64,000 nt of DNA. Origin: Affinundibacterium macrobrachii. GTDB taxonomy: Bacteria > Pseudomonadota > Gammaproteobacteria > Burkholderiales > Burkholderiaceae_D. Both the position numbers and the translations under genes were made by a program. This document shows positions 56,176 through 64,000 of this stretch, one piece after another (the stretch's first letter is position 1; each line of letters opens with the position of its first letter). The DNA is taken from positions 154,263 to 218,262 of the forward strand of contig NZ_BMYT01000007.1 in assembly GCF_014652415.1 (NCBI RefSeq). The letters run 5' to 3'. The notes beneath the pieces are model-generated. The model searched no databases, was not told the DNA's origin, and saw nothing but the letters and a program-made list of their open reading frames with translations.

Positions 56176-57591
56176 ATGGCAATGACCCCAGCAGACGTGT
56201 TGAAAATGGCGAAAGACAACGAAGTGAAATTCGTTGATTTCCGTTTTGCGGACACACGCGGTAAAGAACAGCACGTTACCGTGCCTATTTCCGCTTTTGA
56301 TATCGATAAATTCGAATCTGGTCATGCGTTCGACGGTTCATCTATCGCAGGTTGGAAAGGCATTGAAGCGTCTGACATGTTGTTGATGCCAGATCCAAAC
56401 ACAGCGAATATCGATCCATTTATGGAAGAAACCACATTGTTCATGCAATGTGATGTGATCGAACCTGCAGATGGTAAGGGTTACGACCGCGATCCACGTT
56501 CTATCGCAAAACGCGCTGAAGCTTATTTGAAATCTTCAGGTATTGGTGATACCGCGTACTTCGGCCCAGAACCAGAATTCTTCATTTTCGATAGCGTACG
56601 GTGGAAAGTAGATATGTCTGGTTGCTTCGTGAAGATTGATTCTGATGAGGCATCTTGGACAACAGGTAAAGAAATGGAAGGCGGCAATCCTGGTCACCGT
56701 CCTACAGTTAAAGGCGGTTACTTCCCAGTTCCACCAGTCGACAGCTTCCAAGATATGCGTTCTGAAATGTGCTTGATTTTGGAGTCCTTGGGCATTCCAG
56801 TTGAAGTGCACCACCATGAAGTTGCTGGCGCAGGTCAGAACGAAATTGGTACTAAGTTCTCCACTTTGGTAGAGCGTGCTGACTGGACTCAGAATTTGAA
56901 ATATGTAGTGTGGAATGTAGCTCATACTTACGGCAAGACAGCGACATTCATGCCTAAGCCTATCGTTGGCGATAACGGTTCAGGTATGCACGTTCACCAA
57001 TCGATCTGGAAAGACGGCAAAAACTTGTTCGCAGGCGATGGCTATGCTGGTTTGTCTGATTTCGCCTTGTACTACATCGGCGGTATCATCAAGCATGCAA
57101 AAGCATTGAACGCGATCACCAATCCAGGTACAAACTCCTACAAGCGTTTGGTGCCAGGTTACGAAGCGCCAGTTAAATTGGCTTATTCTGCGAAGAACCG
57201 TTCTGCCTCTATCCGTATTCCATACGTGGCGAATCCAAAAGCACGTCGTGTTGAAGCGCGTTTCCCAGATCCACTGGCGAATCCATACTTGTGCTTCTCT
57301 GCATTGATGATGGCTGGTTTGGATGGCGTGCAAAACAAGATTCACCCAGGTGAAGCAGCATCGAAAGATTTGTACCATTTGCCACCAGAAGAAGACGCAT
57401 TGATCCCAACAGTATGCGCATCCTTAGAAGAAGCTTTGGATGCGTTGAATAAAGATCGCGAATTCTTGACACGCGGTGGCGTATTCAGTGACAGCATGAT
57501 CGATGCTTACATCGAATTGAAGATGCAAGAAGTTCAGCGTATGCGTATGACGACGCACCCAGTTGAATTCGATATGTACTATTCACTGTAA
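56176..57591 (+). CDS. glnA: Glutamine synthetase type I
   Basis: 471 aa, dodecameric GS-I-beta. It makes glutamine from glutamate, ammonia and ATP. Seen: the N-terminal [16 protein letters not shown], latch loop [19 protein letters not shown]-site segment [21 protein letters not shown], and the adenylylation site Tyr400 in [10 protein letters not shown] (E. coli KDLYDLPPEE), so activity is likely adjusted by GlnE. Transcription is inferred from the upstream sigma-54/NtrC sites. It ends 10 bp before a strong terminator. The codon use is of the highly expressed type. Confidence 0.98.
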   Translation: MAMTPADVLKMAKDNEVKFVDFRFADTRGKEQHVTVPISAFDIDKFESGHAFDGSSIAGWKGIEASDMLLMPDPNTANIDPFMEETTLFMQCDVIEPADGKGYDRDPRSIAKRAEAYLKSSGIGDTAYFGPEPEFFIFDSVRWKVDMSGCFVKIDSDEASWTTGKEMEGGNPGHRPTVKGGYFPVPPVDSFQDMRSEMCLILESLGIPVEVHHHEVAGAGQNEIGTKFSTLVERADWTQNLKYVVWNVAHTYGKTATFMPKPIVGDNGSGMHVHQSIWKDGKNLFAGDGYAGLSDFALYYIGGIIKHAKALNAITNPGTNSYKRLVPGYEAPVKLAYSAKNRSASIRIPYVANPKARRVEARFPDPLANPYLCFSALMMAGLDGVQNKIHPGEAASKDLYHLPPEEDALIPTVCASLEEALDALNKDREFLTRGGVFSDSMIDAYIELKMQEVQRMRMTTHPVEFDMYYSL

Positions 57592-57601
57592 TAAAGTCGG
57601 G

Positions 57602-57628
57602 AAAAAGCGGGGCATGCCCCGCTTTTTT
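57602..57628 (+). terminator. Intrinsic terminator of glnA
   Basis: AAAAAGCGGGGC pairs with GCCCCGCTTTTTT; the T-run follows the stem directly. It separates glnA from the DUF4124-ntrBC segment. Confidence 0.93.
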
Positions 57629-57666
57629 ATTCGATCTACGATGGGTAATTGTGCAAAATCAAGGCT

Positions 57667-57682
57667 TGGCATACACTTAGCT
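57667..57682 (+). promoter_or_regulatory. Candidate sigma-54 promoter for DUF4124-ntrBC
   Basis: TGGCATACACTTAGCT matches TGGCAYR-N4-TTGCW with one mismatch and the correct GG-GC spacing. It lies 27 bp before the start codon of the DUF4124 gene and just after the glnA terminator. No clear NtrC palindrome is seen in the short space between, so the enhancer would be the glnA one or absent. Confidence 0.5.
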
Positions 57683-57708
57683 CTTATTGACTACTTTACT
57701 TACCCAAT

Positions 57709-58194
57709 ATGAAGCAATATCTGATTGGTCTTGGTTTATGTTTTTTGTGCGCTGCTCCGACATTAGCGCAGTCTGATGTCTATTTGTGTGTGGATGCAAA
57801 TGGAAAGAAAGAGTATAAAAATACAGGTATTACGAAAGGCTGTAAGTTAGTTGATTTACCTCATGTAAATACTGTTCCTGCACCAACCAAAAAGGCAGCG
57901 ACTACTTCTACTGCGAAGCCAGTTGCGACGCCAGGTAATTTTCCAAAGGTTGATGATAGTACCCAAAAAGCGCGGGATTCAGATCGTAAGCAAATTTTGA
58001 TGGACGAGCTTAAGGTTGAAGAGCAAAAATTGGCAGCAATTAAGAAAGAATATAACGGTGGTGAGGTTGAGCGTCGTGCAGATGAGCGTCAGCCATCAAA
58101 ATATGTAGAGCGGGTGAATAATTTGAAGAATGATTTAGCGCGTACAGAAAAAAACATCGAAGCGTTAAAACGTGAAATTAGCAACCTGAAGTAA
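57709..58194 (+). CDS. DUF4124-like exported protein with coiled coil
   Basis: 161 aa. Signal peptide with cleavage near TLAQ. A small domain carries two cysteines (DVYLCVDANGKKEYKNTG, GCKLVDL), the DUF4124 pattern. A Thr/Ala-rich linker and a Lys/Glu-rich coiled coil (about 95-161) follow. It lies between glnA and ntrB, a recurrent betaproteobacterial arrangement. Function unknown. Its own terminator follows, so ntrB may be read from its own promoter or by readthrough. Confidence 0.75.
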   Translation: MKQYLIGLGLCFLCAAPTLAQSDVYLCVDANGKKEYKNTGITKGCKLVDLPHVNTVPAPTKKAATTSTAKPVATPGNFPKVDDSTQKARDSDRKQILMDELKVEEQKLAAIKKEYNGGEVERRADERQPSKYVERVNNLKNDLARTEKNIEALKREISNLK

Positions 58195-58217
58195 GATCTG
58201 CGTTGCAGATATCTCAG

Positions 58218-58244
58218 AAAAGGTCGCAATTGCGGCCTTTTTTT
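58218..58244 (+). terminator. Intrinsic terminator after the DUF4124 gene
   Basis: AAAGGTCG and CGGCCTTT (one G-U pair) flank CAATTG and are followed by T7. It ends about 28 bp before the ntrB start codon. Confidence 0.8.
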
Positions 58245-58272
58245 AATTTAATTTTGAGTCTCTGAAATATTC

Positions 58273-59334
58273 ATGAATAAATTTGCGGGATTAGAGTTAT
58301 TGGCCTCAGCGGTGTTGGTGATGGATCCCAATGGCTGCATTGTTTATGCCAATCCAGCAGCTGAAAATTTACTAGAGCGTCCTTTTAAGTTACTCCACAA
58401 ACTACAGTTGAAAGATTTATTTTTGAATGGCGATGAACTGTTAAGTGGTTTTGAGCAAGCGATTGCTCAGCAGTTTGCGGATCGTCGTCAAGATATGATC
58501 TTGGAGAGAACCGGGCGAGACCCGTTGCATGTACATAGTATCGTCACCGCACTCGATCATGCGGAAACCCCTGTCTTAATTGAGCTGCGAGAGAATGTGC
58601 AGCAACTCAAGCTAGACCGCGAAGAGCGGATGCAGGATCAAAATAAAGAGAATAAAGAATTGATCCGAAATCTGGCGCATGAGATTAAAAATCCGCTAGG
58701 CGGCATCCGTGGAGCAGCGCAATTATTGGAGTTAGAGTTGCCAGAGCGAGATGCCAAAGAATTGCGCGAGTATACGCAAGTCATTATCAAAGAAGCGGAT
58801 CGACTACAGGTGTTGGTAGACCGTTTGCTGGCACCAAATCGTTTGCCGCAAGTGATCGCGGACGTCAATATTCACGAGGTTTGTGAGCGTGTGCGTAGTT
58901 TGATTATGGCTGAGTTTCCGAAAGGCTTGGTGATTAAACGCGATTACGATTTATCGATTCCTGAGTTTCGTGGTGATCAGCAACAGTTGATTCAAGCGGT
59001 GTTAAATATCGCACATAATGCTGCACAAGCGCTGCGTATGCGCATGGCGGATGGTGATGCAGAGATCATTTTTAAGACACGCGTGGTGCGCCAAATTACC
59101 CTTGCAAAAATACGCTACAGGCTGGCATTAGATTTGCATATCATTGATAACGGGCCGGGCATTCCACCGAATATTCGGGACCGGATTTTCTATCCGCTGG
59201 TTTCTGGGCGAGATGGTGGTAGTGGATTGGGACTAACATTGGCACAAGCTTTTATTACGCAGCATGCTGGTGTTATTGATTGCGAAAGTCGTCCTGGATG
59301 TACCGATTTTCGAATCTTGATTCCATTGCCGTGA
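58273..59334 (+). CDS. glnL: Nitrogen sensor histidine kinase NtrB (GlnL)
   Basis: 353 aa, soluble. A PAS domain at about 5-90 (VLVMDPNGCIVYANPAAENLL) is followed by HisKA with phospho-acceptor H136 in NLAHEIKNPLGG, and an ATPase domain with N box HNAAQALR, IIDNGPGIPP and GGSGLGLTLAQ. NtrB phosphorylates NtrC when nitrogen is scarce and is reversed by PII. The gene pairs with glnG downstream (84 bp gap). Confidence 0.96.
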   Translation: MNKFAGLELLASAVLVMDPNGCIVYANPAAENLLERPFKLLHKLQLKDLFLNGDELLSGFEQAIAQQFADRRQDMILERTGRDPLHVHSIVTALDHAETPVLIELRENVQQLKLDREERMQDQNKENKELIRNLAHEIKNPLGGIRGAAQLLELELPERDAKELREYTQVIIKEADRLQVLVDRLLAPNRLPQVIADVNIHEVCERVRSLIMAEFPKGLVIKRDYDLSIPEFRGDQQQLIQAVLNIAHNAAQALRMRMADGDAEIIFKTRVVRQITLAKIRYRLALDLHIIDNGPGIPPNIRDRIFYPLVSGRDGGSGLGLTLAQAFITQHAGVIDCESRPGCTDFRILIPLP

Positions 59335-59418
59335 ACCACAATCGCGCATGAATCACTTCGCTGTATGCGCTCAAACGGTGCGTGCGGCAAGAAAACTTAA
59401 TTTAAGAGATGCTGATCA

Positions 59419-60873
59419 ATGAAGAAAAACATTTGGATTGTAGATGACGATGATTCTATTCGCTGGGTGCTAGAAAAAGCGTTGGCACGAGAAGGCTTTG
59501 TTACGCGTAGTTTTATGAATCCAGATGATGTATTGACCGCGCTCGACGAAGAATTGCCACAAGTGTTGGTCTCCGATATTCGTATGAACGGCGCATCGGG
59601 ATTGGATTTGTTGCAAACGATTAAGCAGCGCTTGCCGAGTTTGCCGGTCATTATTATGACGGCGTTTTCTGATCTCGATTCAGCGGTTGCTGCCTTCAAA
59701 GGAGGTGCCTTTGAATATCTAGCAAAACCGTTTGATTTGTCAAAGGCCGTTGAATTAATTCGGCGTGCGCTGGAAGAAAGTGCACGTGAAGCGACAATTG
59801 AGTTAGTCGCTGATGTTGAAACAGAGATCCTAGGACATGCTGCGGCAATGCAAGAAGTATTTCGCGCAATTGGTCGATTGTCGCAATCGAGTGTAACTGT
59901 GTTGATTACGGGTGAGTCTGGCAGTGGGAAGGAGTTGGTGGCACGTGCATTACATAAACATAGTCCACGCGTGAATCAGCCTTTTATCGCACTAAACACC
60001 GCGGCAATTCCTAAAGATCTGCTTGAGTCAGAGTTGTTTGGACATGAGCGAGGCGCTTTTACTGGCGCGCAATCTGCTCGCCGCGGTCGATTCGAACAAG
60101 CGGAAGGTGGCACCTTGTTTTTAGATGAAATCGGTGACATGCCGTTTGATCTACAGACGCGCTTGTTGCGTGTACTCTCTGATGGACATTTTTATCGCGT
60201 GGGTGGACATCAACCATTAAAAGCGAATGTACGATTGATTGCCGCGACTCATCAACATTTAGAAGAACGCGTGAAAGAGGGGGTGTTTCGAGAAGACTTG
60301 TTCCATCGACTCAATGTTATTCGCTTGCGTGTTCCCAGCTTGCGCGAACGGCGTGAGGATATTCCTTTATTAGCGAAGCATTTCTTGATTCAAAGTGCAA
60401 AGCAATTGGGCGTTGACGCAAAACGTTTGTCTGATTCTGCATTGACGTATATCTCGGGCTTAGAATTTCCGGGTAATGTTAGGCAGTTAGAAAATTTATG
60501 TAATTGGATTACTGTGATGGCGCCAGGGCAGGTGGTCGAGGTCGTTGATTTGCCGAGTGAATTATTGCCGATGACCACGAGTAATGCGGTCGTTGAAGTC
60601 GGTACGCGAGTACCTAATCATGCAGCGATCTCGATGCAAACTGAGAATTTCTGGCTTAGCTCTTTGGAGCATGAGGCAGAACGTTTGTTGCAACAAGGTG
60701 GACAAGAAATTATGTCAAAGTTGAGTCGTGATTTTGAAAGTGTTGTGATTAAAGCGGCCTTAAGACATACGCATGGACGCAAAAATGAAGCAGCGATTCG
60801 TTTAGGAATAGGACGAAATACCATCAGCAGAAAAATTCAGGAACTGAGCATAGATGGCGTGAGAGAGGAATAA
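59419..60873 (+). CDS. glnG: Sigma-54-dependent nitrogen regulator NtrC (GlnG)
   Basis: 484 aa. Receiver domain with D53 in SDIRMNG. An AAA+ domain has Walker A GESGSGKE, the sigma-54 contact loop GAFTGA at 212-217 and Walker B GGTLFLDEIGD. The C-terminal Fis-type HTH has ALRHTHGRKNEAAIRLGIGR. Phosphorylated NtrC activates glnA and other nitrogen genes from sites such as the palindrome at 55860. It requires sigma-54 (rpoN), which is not in this window. The gene is followed by about 210 bp of AT-rich DNA without a clear terminator. Confidence 0.97.
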   Translation: MKKNIWIVDDDDSIRWVLEKALAREGFVTRSFMNPDDVLTALDEELPQVLVSDIRMNGASGLDLLQTIKQRLPSLPVIIMTAFSDLDSAVAAFKGGAFEYLAKPFDLSKAVELIRRALEESAREATIELVADVETEILGHAAAMQEVFRAIGRLSQSSVTVLITGESGSGKELVARALHKHSPRVNQPFIALNTAAIPKDLLESELFGHERGAFTGAQSARRGRFEQAEGGTLFLDEIGDMPFDLQTRLLRVLSDGHFYRVGGHQPLKANVRLIAATHQHLEERVKEGVFREDLFHRLNVIRLRVPSLRERREDIPLLAKHFLIQSAKQLGVDAKRLSDSALTYISGLEFPGNVRQLENLCNWITVMAPGQVVEVVDLPSELLPMTTSNAVVEVGTRVPNHAAISMQTENFWLSSLEHEAERLLQQGGQEIMSKLSRDFESVVIKAALRHTHGRKNEAAIRLGIGRNTISRKIQELSIDGVREE

Positions 60874-61081
60874 GCTGTCGTTTTTTCTCATAGCTTCTAT
60901 GATAAATATTCTCCTTATGCACTTATCGGAGTATTATTTCTTTGCGTAAATTGATGTTGAATCACAAACATAATAGACATTGATAATAAAAAAGTTTACG
61001 TCGGAAACGAACGGGCATGAATCTGTTTGATTGATGCTTGCTTCGAATGGTCTTTGATGCTGTAAAAATTGGGAGATATCT

Positions 61082-61909
61082 ATGAATTTCGACGCGCTAT
61101 TTCAGCAACAAACAGCTTTACCAACGATTCCCAAAGTTGTCCAAGAAGTGATTGATAGCTTTAATGACGACAATGTGTCAATCGATGATATTTCTCGTAA
61201 GTTAGCCGCAGATCAAGTGTTGAGTGCAAAGATACTGCGTTTGGCAAATTCTTCTTACTACCATTCATCTCGTAGCGTTGGAACTGTGGATGATGCCGTA
61301 CTAATGCTGGGGTTTATGACAGTTCGCACCTTGGTTATTAGTAGTGGTCTGACGGGCGGATTCAAAGCGATGCCTGGCGTGGATCTGAAACAGTTTTGGC
61401 GCTACAGCATGCATACGGCGGTTATCGCTAAATGTCTGGCAAAGAAAATTAGTGGTAATTCAGACTTTGCCTTTACTGTCGGTCTAATGCATGCAATTGG
61501 TCAGCTAGTGATGCATGCTGCAATGCCTGAACAGACTTTGCAAATCGATAAAATTGCTGGATTGTTGGATGCGCGGCGCTTGGATGTGGAGCGTACCTCT
61601 TTTGGTTATGATTTCTCAGATGTTGGCGCAGAATTGGCTAAGCGCTGGCGCTTTCCTGATAATTTTTCTGCGGTAATTAAAGGATTTCCTCAGCCACTGG
61701 CTGCGCAAACTTTTGAGCCGATGGCAGGTGTCGTGCATGTAGCAGTGTGGCGATCACGTGTAGAAGAAAATAAGTATTCGAAAGAAGAAATGGAAGCAAC
61801 GATTCCGCATGAGGTGCTAGCTAAGCTAGGTATTTCAGCAGATTATATACTGAACGACATGCCACCAATCTCGGAATTGGCAGCAGGCCTTGAGGAATTA
61901 GTGAGTTAA
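61082..61909 (+). CDS. HDOD-domain signalling protein
   Basis: 275 aa. An HDOD domain spans about 10-205: LPTIPKVVQEVIDSFND, ISRKLAADQVLSAKILRLANSSYY, and SVGTVDDAVLMLGFMTVRTL. It lacks the catalytic HD dyad, as the family does. No output domain such as EAL, GGDEF or GAF is present. HDOD proteins act in stress, cell-cycle and motility control as adaptors; the partner is unknown. Single gene with GGGAG upstream. Confidence 0.9.
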   Translation: MNFDALFQQQTALPTIPKVVQEVIDSFNDDNVSIDDISRKLAADQVLSAKILRLANSSYYHSSRSVGTVDDAVLMLGFMTVRTLVISSGLTGGFKAMPGVDLKQFWRYSMHTAVIAKCLAKKISGNSDFAFTVGLMHAIGQLVMHAAMPEQTLQIDKIAGLLDARRLDVERTSFGYDFSDVGAELAKRWRFPDNFSAVIKGFPQPLAAQTFEPMAGVVHVAVWRSRVEENKYSKEEMEATIPHEVLAKLGISADYILNDMPPISELAAGLEELVS

Positions 61910-61957
61910 TTTGATGCGTTCATAGGCGCATACGCTCATACGTTTAAATAGTTTTAT

Positions 61958-61989
61958 AAAACCGGGTGCGTAGTCGACCCGGTTTTTTT
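61958..61989. terminator. Bidirectional terminator between HDOD and flavoprotein genes
   Basis: AAACCGGGT and ACCCGGTTT form a nine-bp stem with a ten-base loop; T7 follows on the plus strand and TTTTATAAAA on the minus strand, between convergent genes. Confidence 0.88.
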
Positions 61990-61997
61990 ATGCATAT

Positions 61998-63620
61998 TTA
62001 CCCATGCTTACGATTAATGCTCAGAGCGACTGCCTCGGCTACTTTAATGCCGTCAATGGCGGCCGATAGAATACCCCCCGCATAGCCAGCCCCTTCGCCT
62101 GCTGGATAAAAGCCTTGGGTGTTGATGCTTTGCAGGTCATCATCTTTGCGTTTGATTCTAATTGGCGATGATGTGCGAGTCTCTACCCCGGTCAACACCG
62201 CATCTTTTAGTGCAAATCCTTTGATTTGTTTGTCAAACTCTGGGATTGCCTCGCGAATTGCTTCGATAGCGAAAGTGGGTAAAACGTCAGCGAGGTTGCA
62301 CAGACTGATACCTGGTTTGTAAGAGGGAATGACCTCGCCCAATTCCGAAGATGGGCGATTTGCTAAGAAGTCGCCGATCAGTTGACCTGGTGCATTGTAG
62401 TTTCTTCCGCCGACTTCAAATGCCTTGCTTTCTAACTGACGTTGAAAGTCGATGCCAGCAAGTGGGTGTCCTGGATAGTCGATTTCAGGTGAAATTCCCA
62501 CCACAATAGCGCTGTTCGCATTTCGTTCGTTGCGTGAATATTGGCTCATGCCATTGGTTACTACGCGACCAGCTTCGGATGTCGCCGCAACTACTGTTCC
62601 GCCTGGGCACATGCAAAAGCTATAGACGGACCGATTGTTTTTGGCATGGTGGACTAACTTGTAATCTGCGGCGCCAAGAATTTTATTGCCTGCATTCGGG
62701 CCGAAACGTGCTTTATCAATAATCGATTGAGGATGTTCAATGCGGAAGCCCACCGAAAAAGGTTTTGCTTCAACATAAATGCCTTTATCGTAAATGAGTT
62801 GAAATGTATCGCGGGCACTATGGCCTACTGCAACCACAACATGATCTGCCTCCAGCTTTTCATGATCATTAATAGTCAGGCCTACAATTTGACCATCTTG
62901 AATGTCAAAGTCGGTTACCTTTTGCTGGAAACGTATCTCTCCACCGAGTTCAATAATGTTGCTACGCATTTCCTCAATCATCTTTACCAGACGGAAAGTG
63001 CCGATATGCGGTTTGCTGACATACATGATTTCTTCGGGGGCGCCAGACTTAACAAACTCGGTTAGCACCTTGCGACCATAATGTTTCGGATCTTTGATTT
63101 GGCTATATAGTTTGCCGTCAGAGAATGTGCCAGCCCCACCTTCGCCAAATTGAACATTCGATTCGGGTTGTAATTCACGCTTTCTCCAAAGACCCCAAGT
63201 ATCTTTGGTTCGCTCTCTTACAGCTTTACCTCGTTCAAGAACGATAGGTTTGTATCCCATTTGCGCCAATATAAGCGCTGCGAACAAGCCACATGGGCCG
63301 AAGCCTATTACTACCGGACGCTTAAATGGTTTCCTGCTAGCGTGAGTTACAAATTTGTAGCTAGTGTCTGGAGTTCTAGTAACTTTCGCTTGGCCTTGTA
63401 TATCTTTTATTTTATGTAATAAGGCTTCATCATCCGAAGTTGTTACGTCAACGGTGTAAATTAACACGATCGCGGTTTTCTTACGTGCATCATAGCTACG
63501 TTTGAATACTTCAAAGCTAATTAAATCCGCGGATTCAATATTTAAGCGTTTCAATATCGCTTGTTTTAAATCGCCTTCAGCGTGGTCTAGCGGGAGTTGT
63601 ATGTCGGTCAGACGTAACAT
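61998..63620 (-). CDS. FAD-dependent dehydrogenase of the COG2509 family
   Basis: 540 aa. An N-terminal about 100-residue domain (SYDARKKTAIVLIYTVDV) precedes the FAD-binding GxGxxG variant GFGPCGLFAAL near residue 107. ESNVQFGEGGAGTFSDGKL is a family signature, and the C-terminus has FYPAGEGAGYAGGILSAAIDG. The family is conserved but its substrate is unknown; older annotations call it uncharacterised FAD-dependent dehydrogenase or NAD(P)/FAD oxidoreductase. The ATG at 63620 begins at the typical MLRLTDI motif. It points away from the rRNA promoter. Confidence 0.9.
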   Translation of the reverse strand: MLRLTDIQLPLDHAEGDLKQAILKRLNIESADLISFEVFKRSYDARKKTAIVLIYTVDVTTSDDEALLHKIKDIQGQAKVTRTPDTSYKFVTHASRKPFKRPVVIGFGPCGLFAALILAQMGYKPIVLERGKAVRERTKDTWGLWRKRELQPESNVQFGEGGAGTFSDGKLYSQIKDPKHYGRKVLTEFVKSGAPEEIMYVSKPHIGTFRLVKMIEEMRSNIIELGGEIRFQQKVTDFDIQDGQIVGLTINDHEKLEADHVVVAVGHSARDTFQLIYDKGIYVEAKPFSVGFRIEHPQSIIDKARFGPNAGNKILGAADYKLVHHAKNNRSVYSFCMCPGGTVVAATSEAGRVVTNGMSQYSRNERNANSAIVVGISPEIDYPGHPLAGIDFQRQLESKAFEVGGRNYNAPGQLIGDFLANRPSSELGEVIPSYKPGISLCNLADVLPTFAIEAIREAIPEFDKQIKGFALKDAVLTGVETRTSSPIRIKRKDDDLQSINTQGFYPAGEGAGYAGGILSAAIDGIKVAEAVALSINRKHG

Positions 63621-63698
63621 AATTATTAATGCACTCAATAAATCAAAGGCGTATTTTAACTGTTACTGAATCAATGCCCCAAATAATCTAATTTAGCC

Positions 63699-63728
63699 TT
63701 GCGCAAGTCGCTGAAACTTTGCTATAGT
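63699..63728 (+). promoter_or_regulatory. Possible distal rrn promoter
   Basis: TTGCGC and TATAGT with an 18-bp spacer, about 150 bp upstream of the stronger promoter. rrn operons often carry two promoters; this one is weaker by consensus. Confidence 0.4.
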
Positions 63729-63846
63729 TCGCCTCCCGCAGAAATGCTGGGGTAAATAAGAGTAATGCAAGCAGTAAGACGTTGATATCCCTGAGGTTTG
63801 AATCGAGCAGTAAGAAGCGATTTAAATCAAAACCAAAAACAGGGGG

Positions 63847-63875
63847 TTGACGAGAAGTTAGAAGTGCTGCATAAT
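63847..63875 (+). promoter_or_regulatory. Main rrn promoter
   Basis: TTGACG and CATAAT with a 17-bp spacer; the start is inferred near 63882. An A/T-rich stretch (63816-63840) immediately upstream can act as an UP element. Confidence 0.7.
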
Positions 63876-63933
63876 CTCGTTTCTCTGCTGCTGATGAACA
63901 CAACGCTTCGAAGCAAAAGCAGAAAAGAATTGA

Positions 63934-63945
63934 AGATCTTTAACA
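63934..63945 (+). promoter_or_regulatory. boxA-like antitermination site in the 16S leader
   Basis: AGATCTTTAACA matches the E. coli boxA (TGCTCTTTAACA) at 9 of 12 positions, including the full TCTTTAACA core, and lies about 50 bp after the inferred rrn start. NusB/S10-dependent antitermination is the expected role. Confidence 0.7.
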
Positions 63946-64000
63946 ATTAACAGTCAATAAATGTGGGCACTTGATAGTGATAGCGACTAGTTGCTTAGGT

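Larger units (their letters stand above)
63639..64000 (+). other. rRNA operon promoter and leader region
   Basis: The last 360 bp have the features of an rrn regulatory region: a near-consensus sigma-70 promoter, a boxA-like antitermination sequence and no coding frame. Motifs are listed separately. The sequence CTTTAACAATTAACAG and TGTGGGCACTTGA near the end is typical of betaproteobacterial 16S leaders. The 16S rRNA itself is not reached; it should begin within a few hundred bases beyond the edge. Confidence 0.75.

Noticed and set aside
63688..63903. 71-codon minus-strand ORF over the rrn promoter
   Set aside because: It overlaps the promoter and A/T-rich UP region of the rRNA operon; no ribosome binding site and no family resemblance.
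1..64000. CRISPR array, prophage, insertion sequence or restriction-modification locus
   Set aside because: No regular direct repeats, integrase, transposase, phage structural or methylase-nuclease genes were seen on either strand.

Overview
The window reads as a chromosomal segment of a Burkholderiales betaproteobacterium, most likely an Oxalobacteraceae member such as Undibacterium; this is an inference. It rests on moderate GC, gene orders typical of the group (lolB-ispE-tRNA-Gln-prs-rplY; mutM/mutY near rapZ-hprK-ptsN; DUF971-ubiE-Tim44-ubiJ-ubiB; glnA-DUF4124-ntrB-ntrC), a giant DUF3683 FAD/Fe-S oxidoreductase, and large TonB receptors carrying a TGSSIKR segment. No phage, integrase, transposase or CRISPR array was seen. 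Nearly all of the DNA is intact coding sequence with short gaps and many clear intrinsic terminators.

Layout. 1-5.7 kb: the N-terminal part of a sensor kinase cut by the window edge, a CPA2/Kef-type antiporter, an MBL-fold di-iron protein and periplasmic gamma-glutamyltransferase. 6-11.5 kb (minus strand): TPR protein, lolB, ispE, tRNA-Gln(TTG), prs and rplY. 11.7-20.8 kb (plus strand): mutM and mutY separated by a dynamin-like GTPase and a YCF48-like secreted propeller, then a secreted alpha/beta-hydrolase coupled to a NatAB-type ABC exporter. 20.9-28.9 kb (minus strand): rapZ-hprK-ptsN, a PAS/GAF/GGDEF/EAL protein, queF and ilvA. 29-36.1 kb: yqaA, a secreted Xaa-Pro aminopeptidase, the DUF3683 oxidoreductase and a HIT protein, followed by an 89-bp REP-like inverted repeat. 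36.3-41.7 kb: a ubiquinone cluster (DUF971, ubiE, Tim44-like, ubiJ, ubiB, TPMT-like methyltransferase). 41.8-55 kb: a nutrient-scavenging stretch (M13 peptidase, two large TonB receptors, kynA-kynU with a divergent Lrp/AsnC regulator, and a KDPGal aldolase). 55.1-64 kb: rhodanese, the nitrogen-control block glnA-DUF4124-ntrB-ntrC, an HDOD protein, a COG2509 flavoprotein, and finally the promoter and leader of an rRNA operon whose 16S gene lies beyond the right edge.

How the genes work together. The best-supported regulatory circuit is glnA-ntrBC. A near-consensus sigma-54 promoter precedes glnA, a perfect NtrC-type palindrome lies at enhancer distance, an NtrC-like site lies in the leader, and a second sigma-54-like promoter precedes the DUF4124-ntrBC segment. 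PtsN, HprK and RapZ form the regulatory PTS arm. KynA and KynU degrade tryptophan, probably under the adjacent AsnC-type regulator. UbiE, UbiJ, UbiB and probably the Tim44-like protein serve ubiquinone synthesis or the inner membrane. Ggt, the Xaa-Pro aminopeptidase, the M13 peptidase and the TonB receptors suggest a peptide- and amino-acid-scavenging lifestyle.

I found no clearly novel multi-gene defence or mobile system. The most investigable items are the hydrolase-NatAB operon, the dynamin-like/YCF48 insertion between mutM and mutY, the terminator hairpin abutting the ubiJ start, and the layered sigma-54/NtrC control around glnA.
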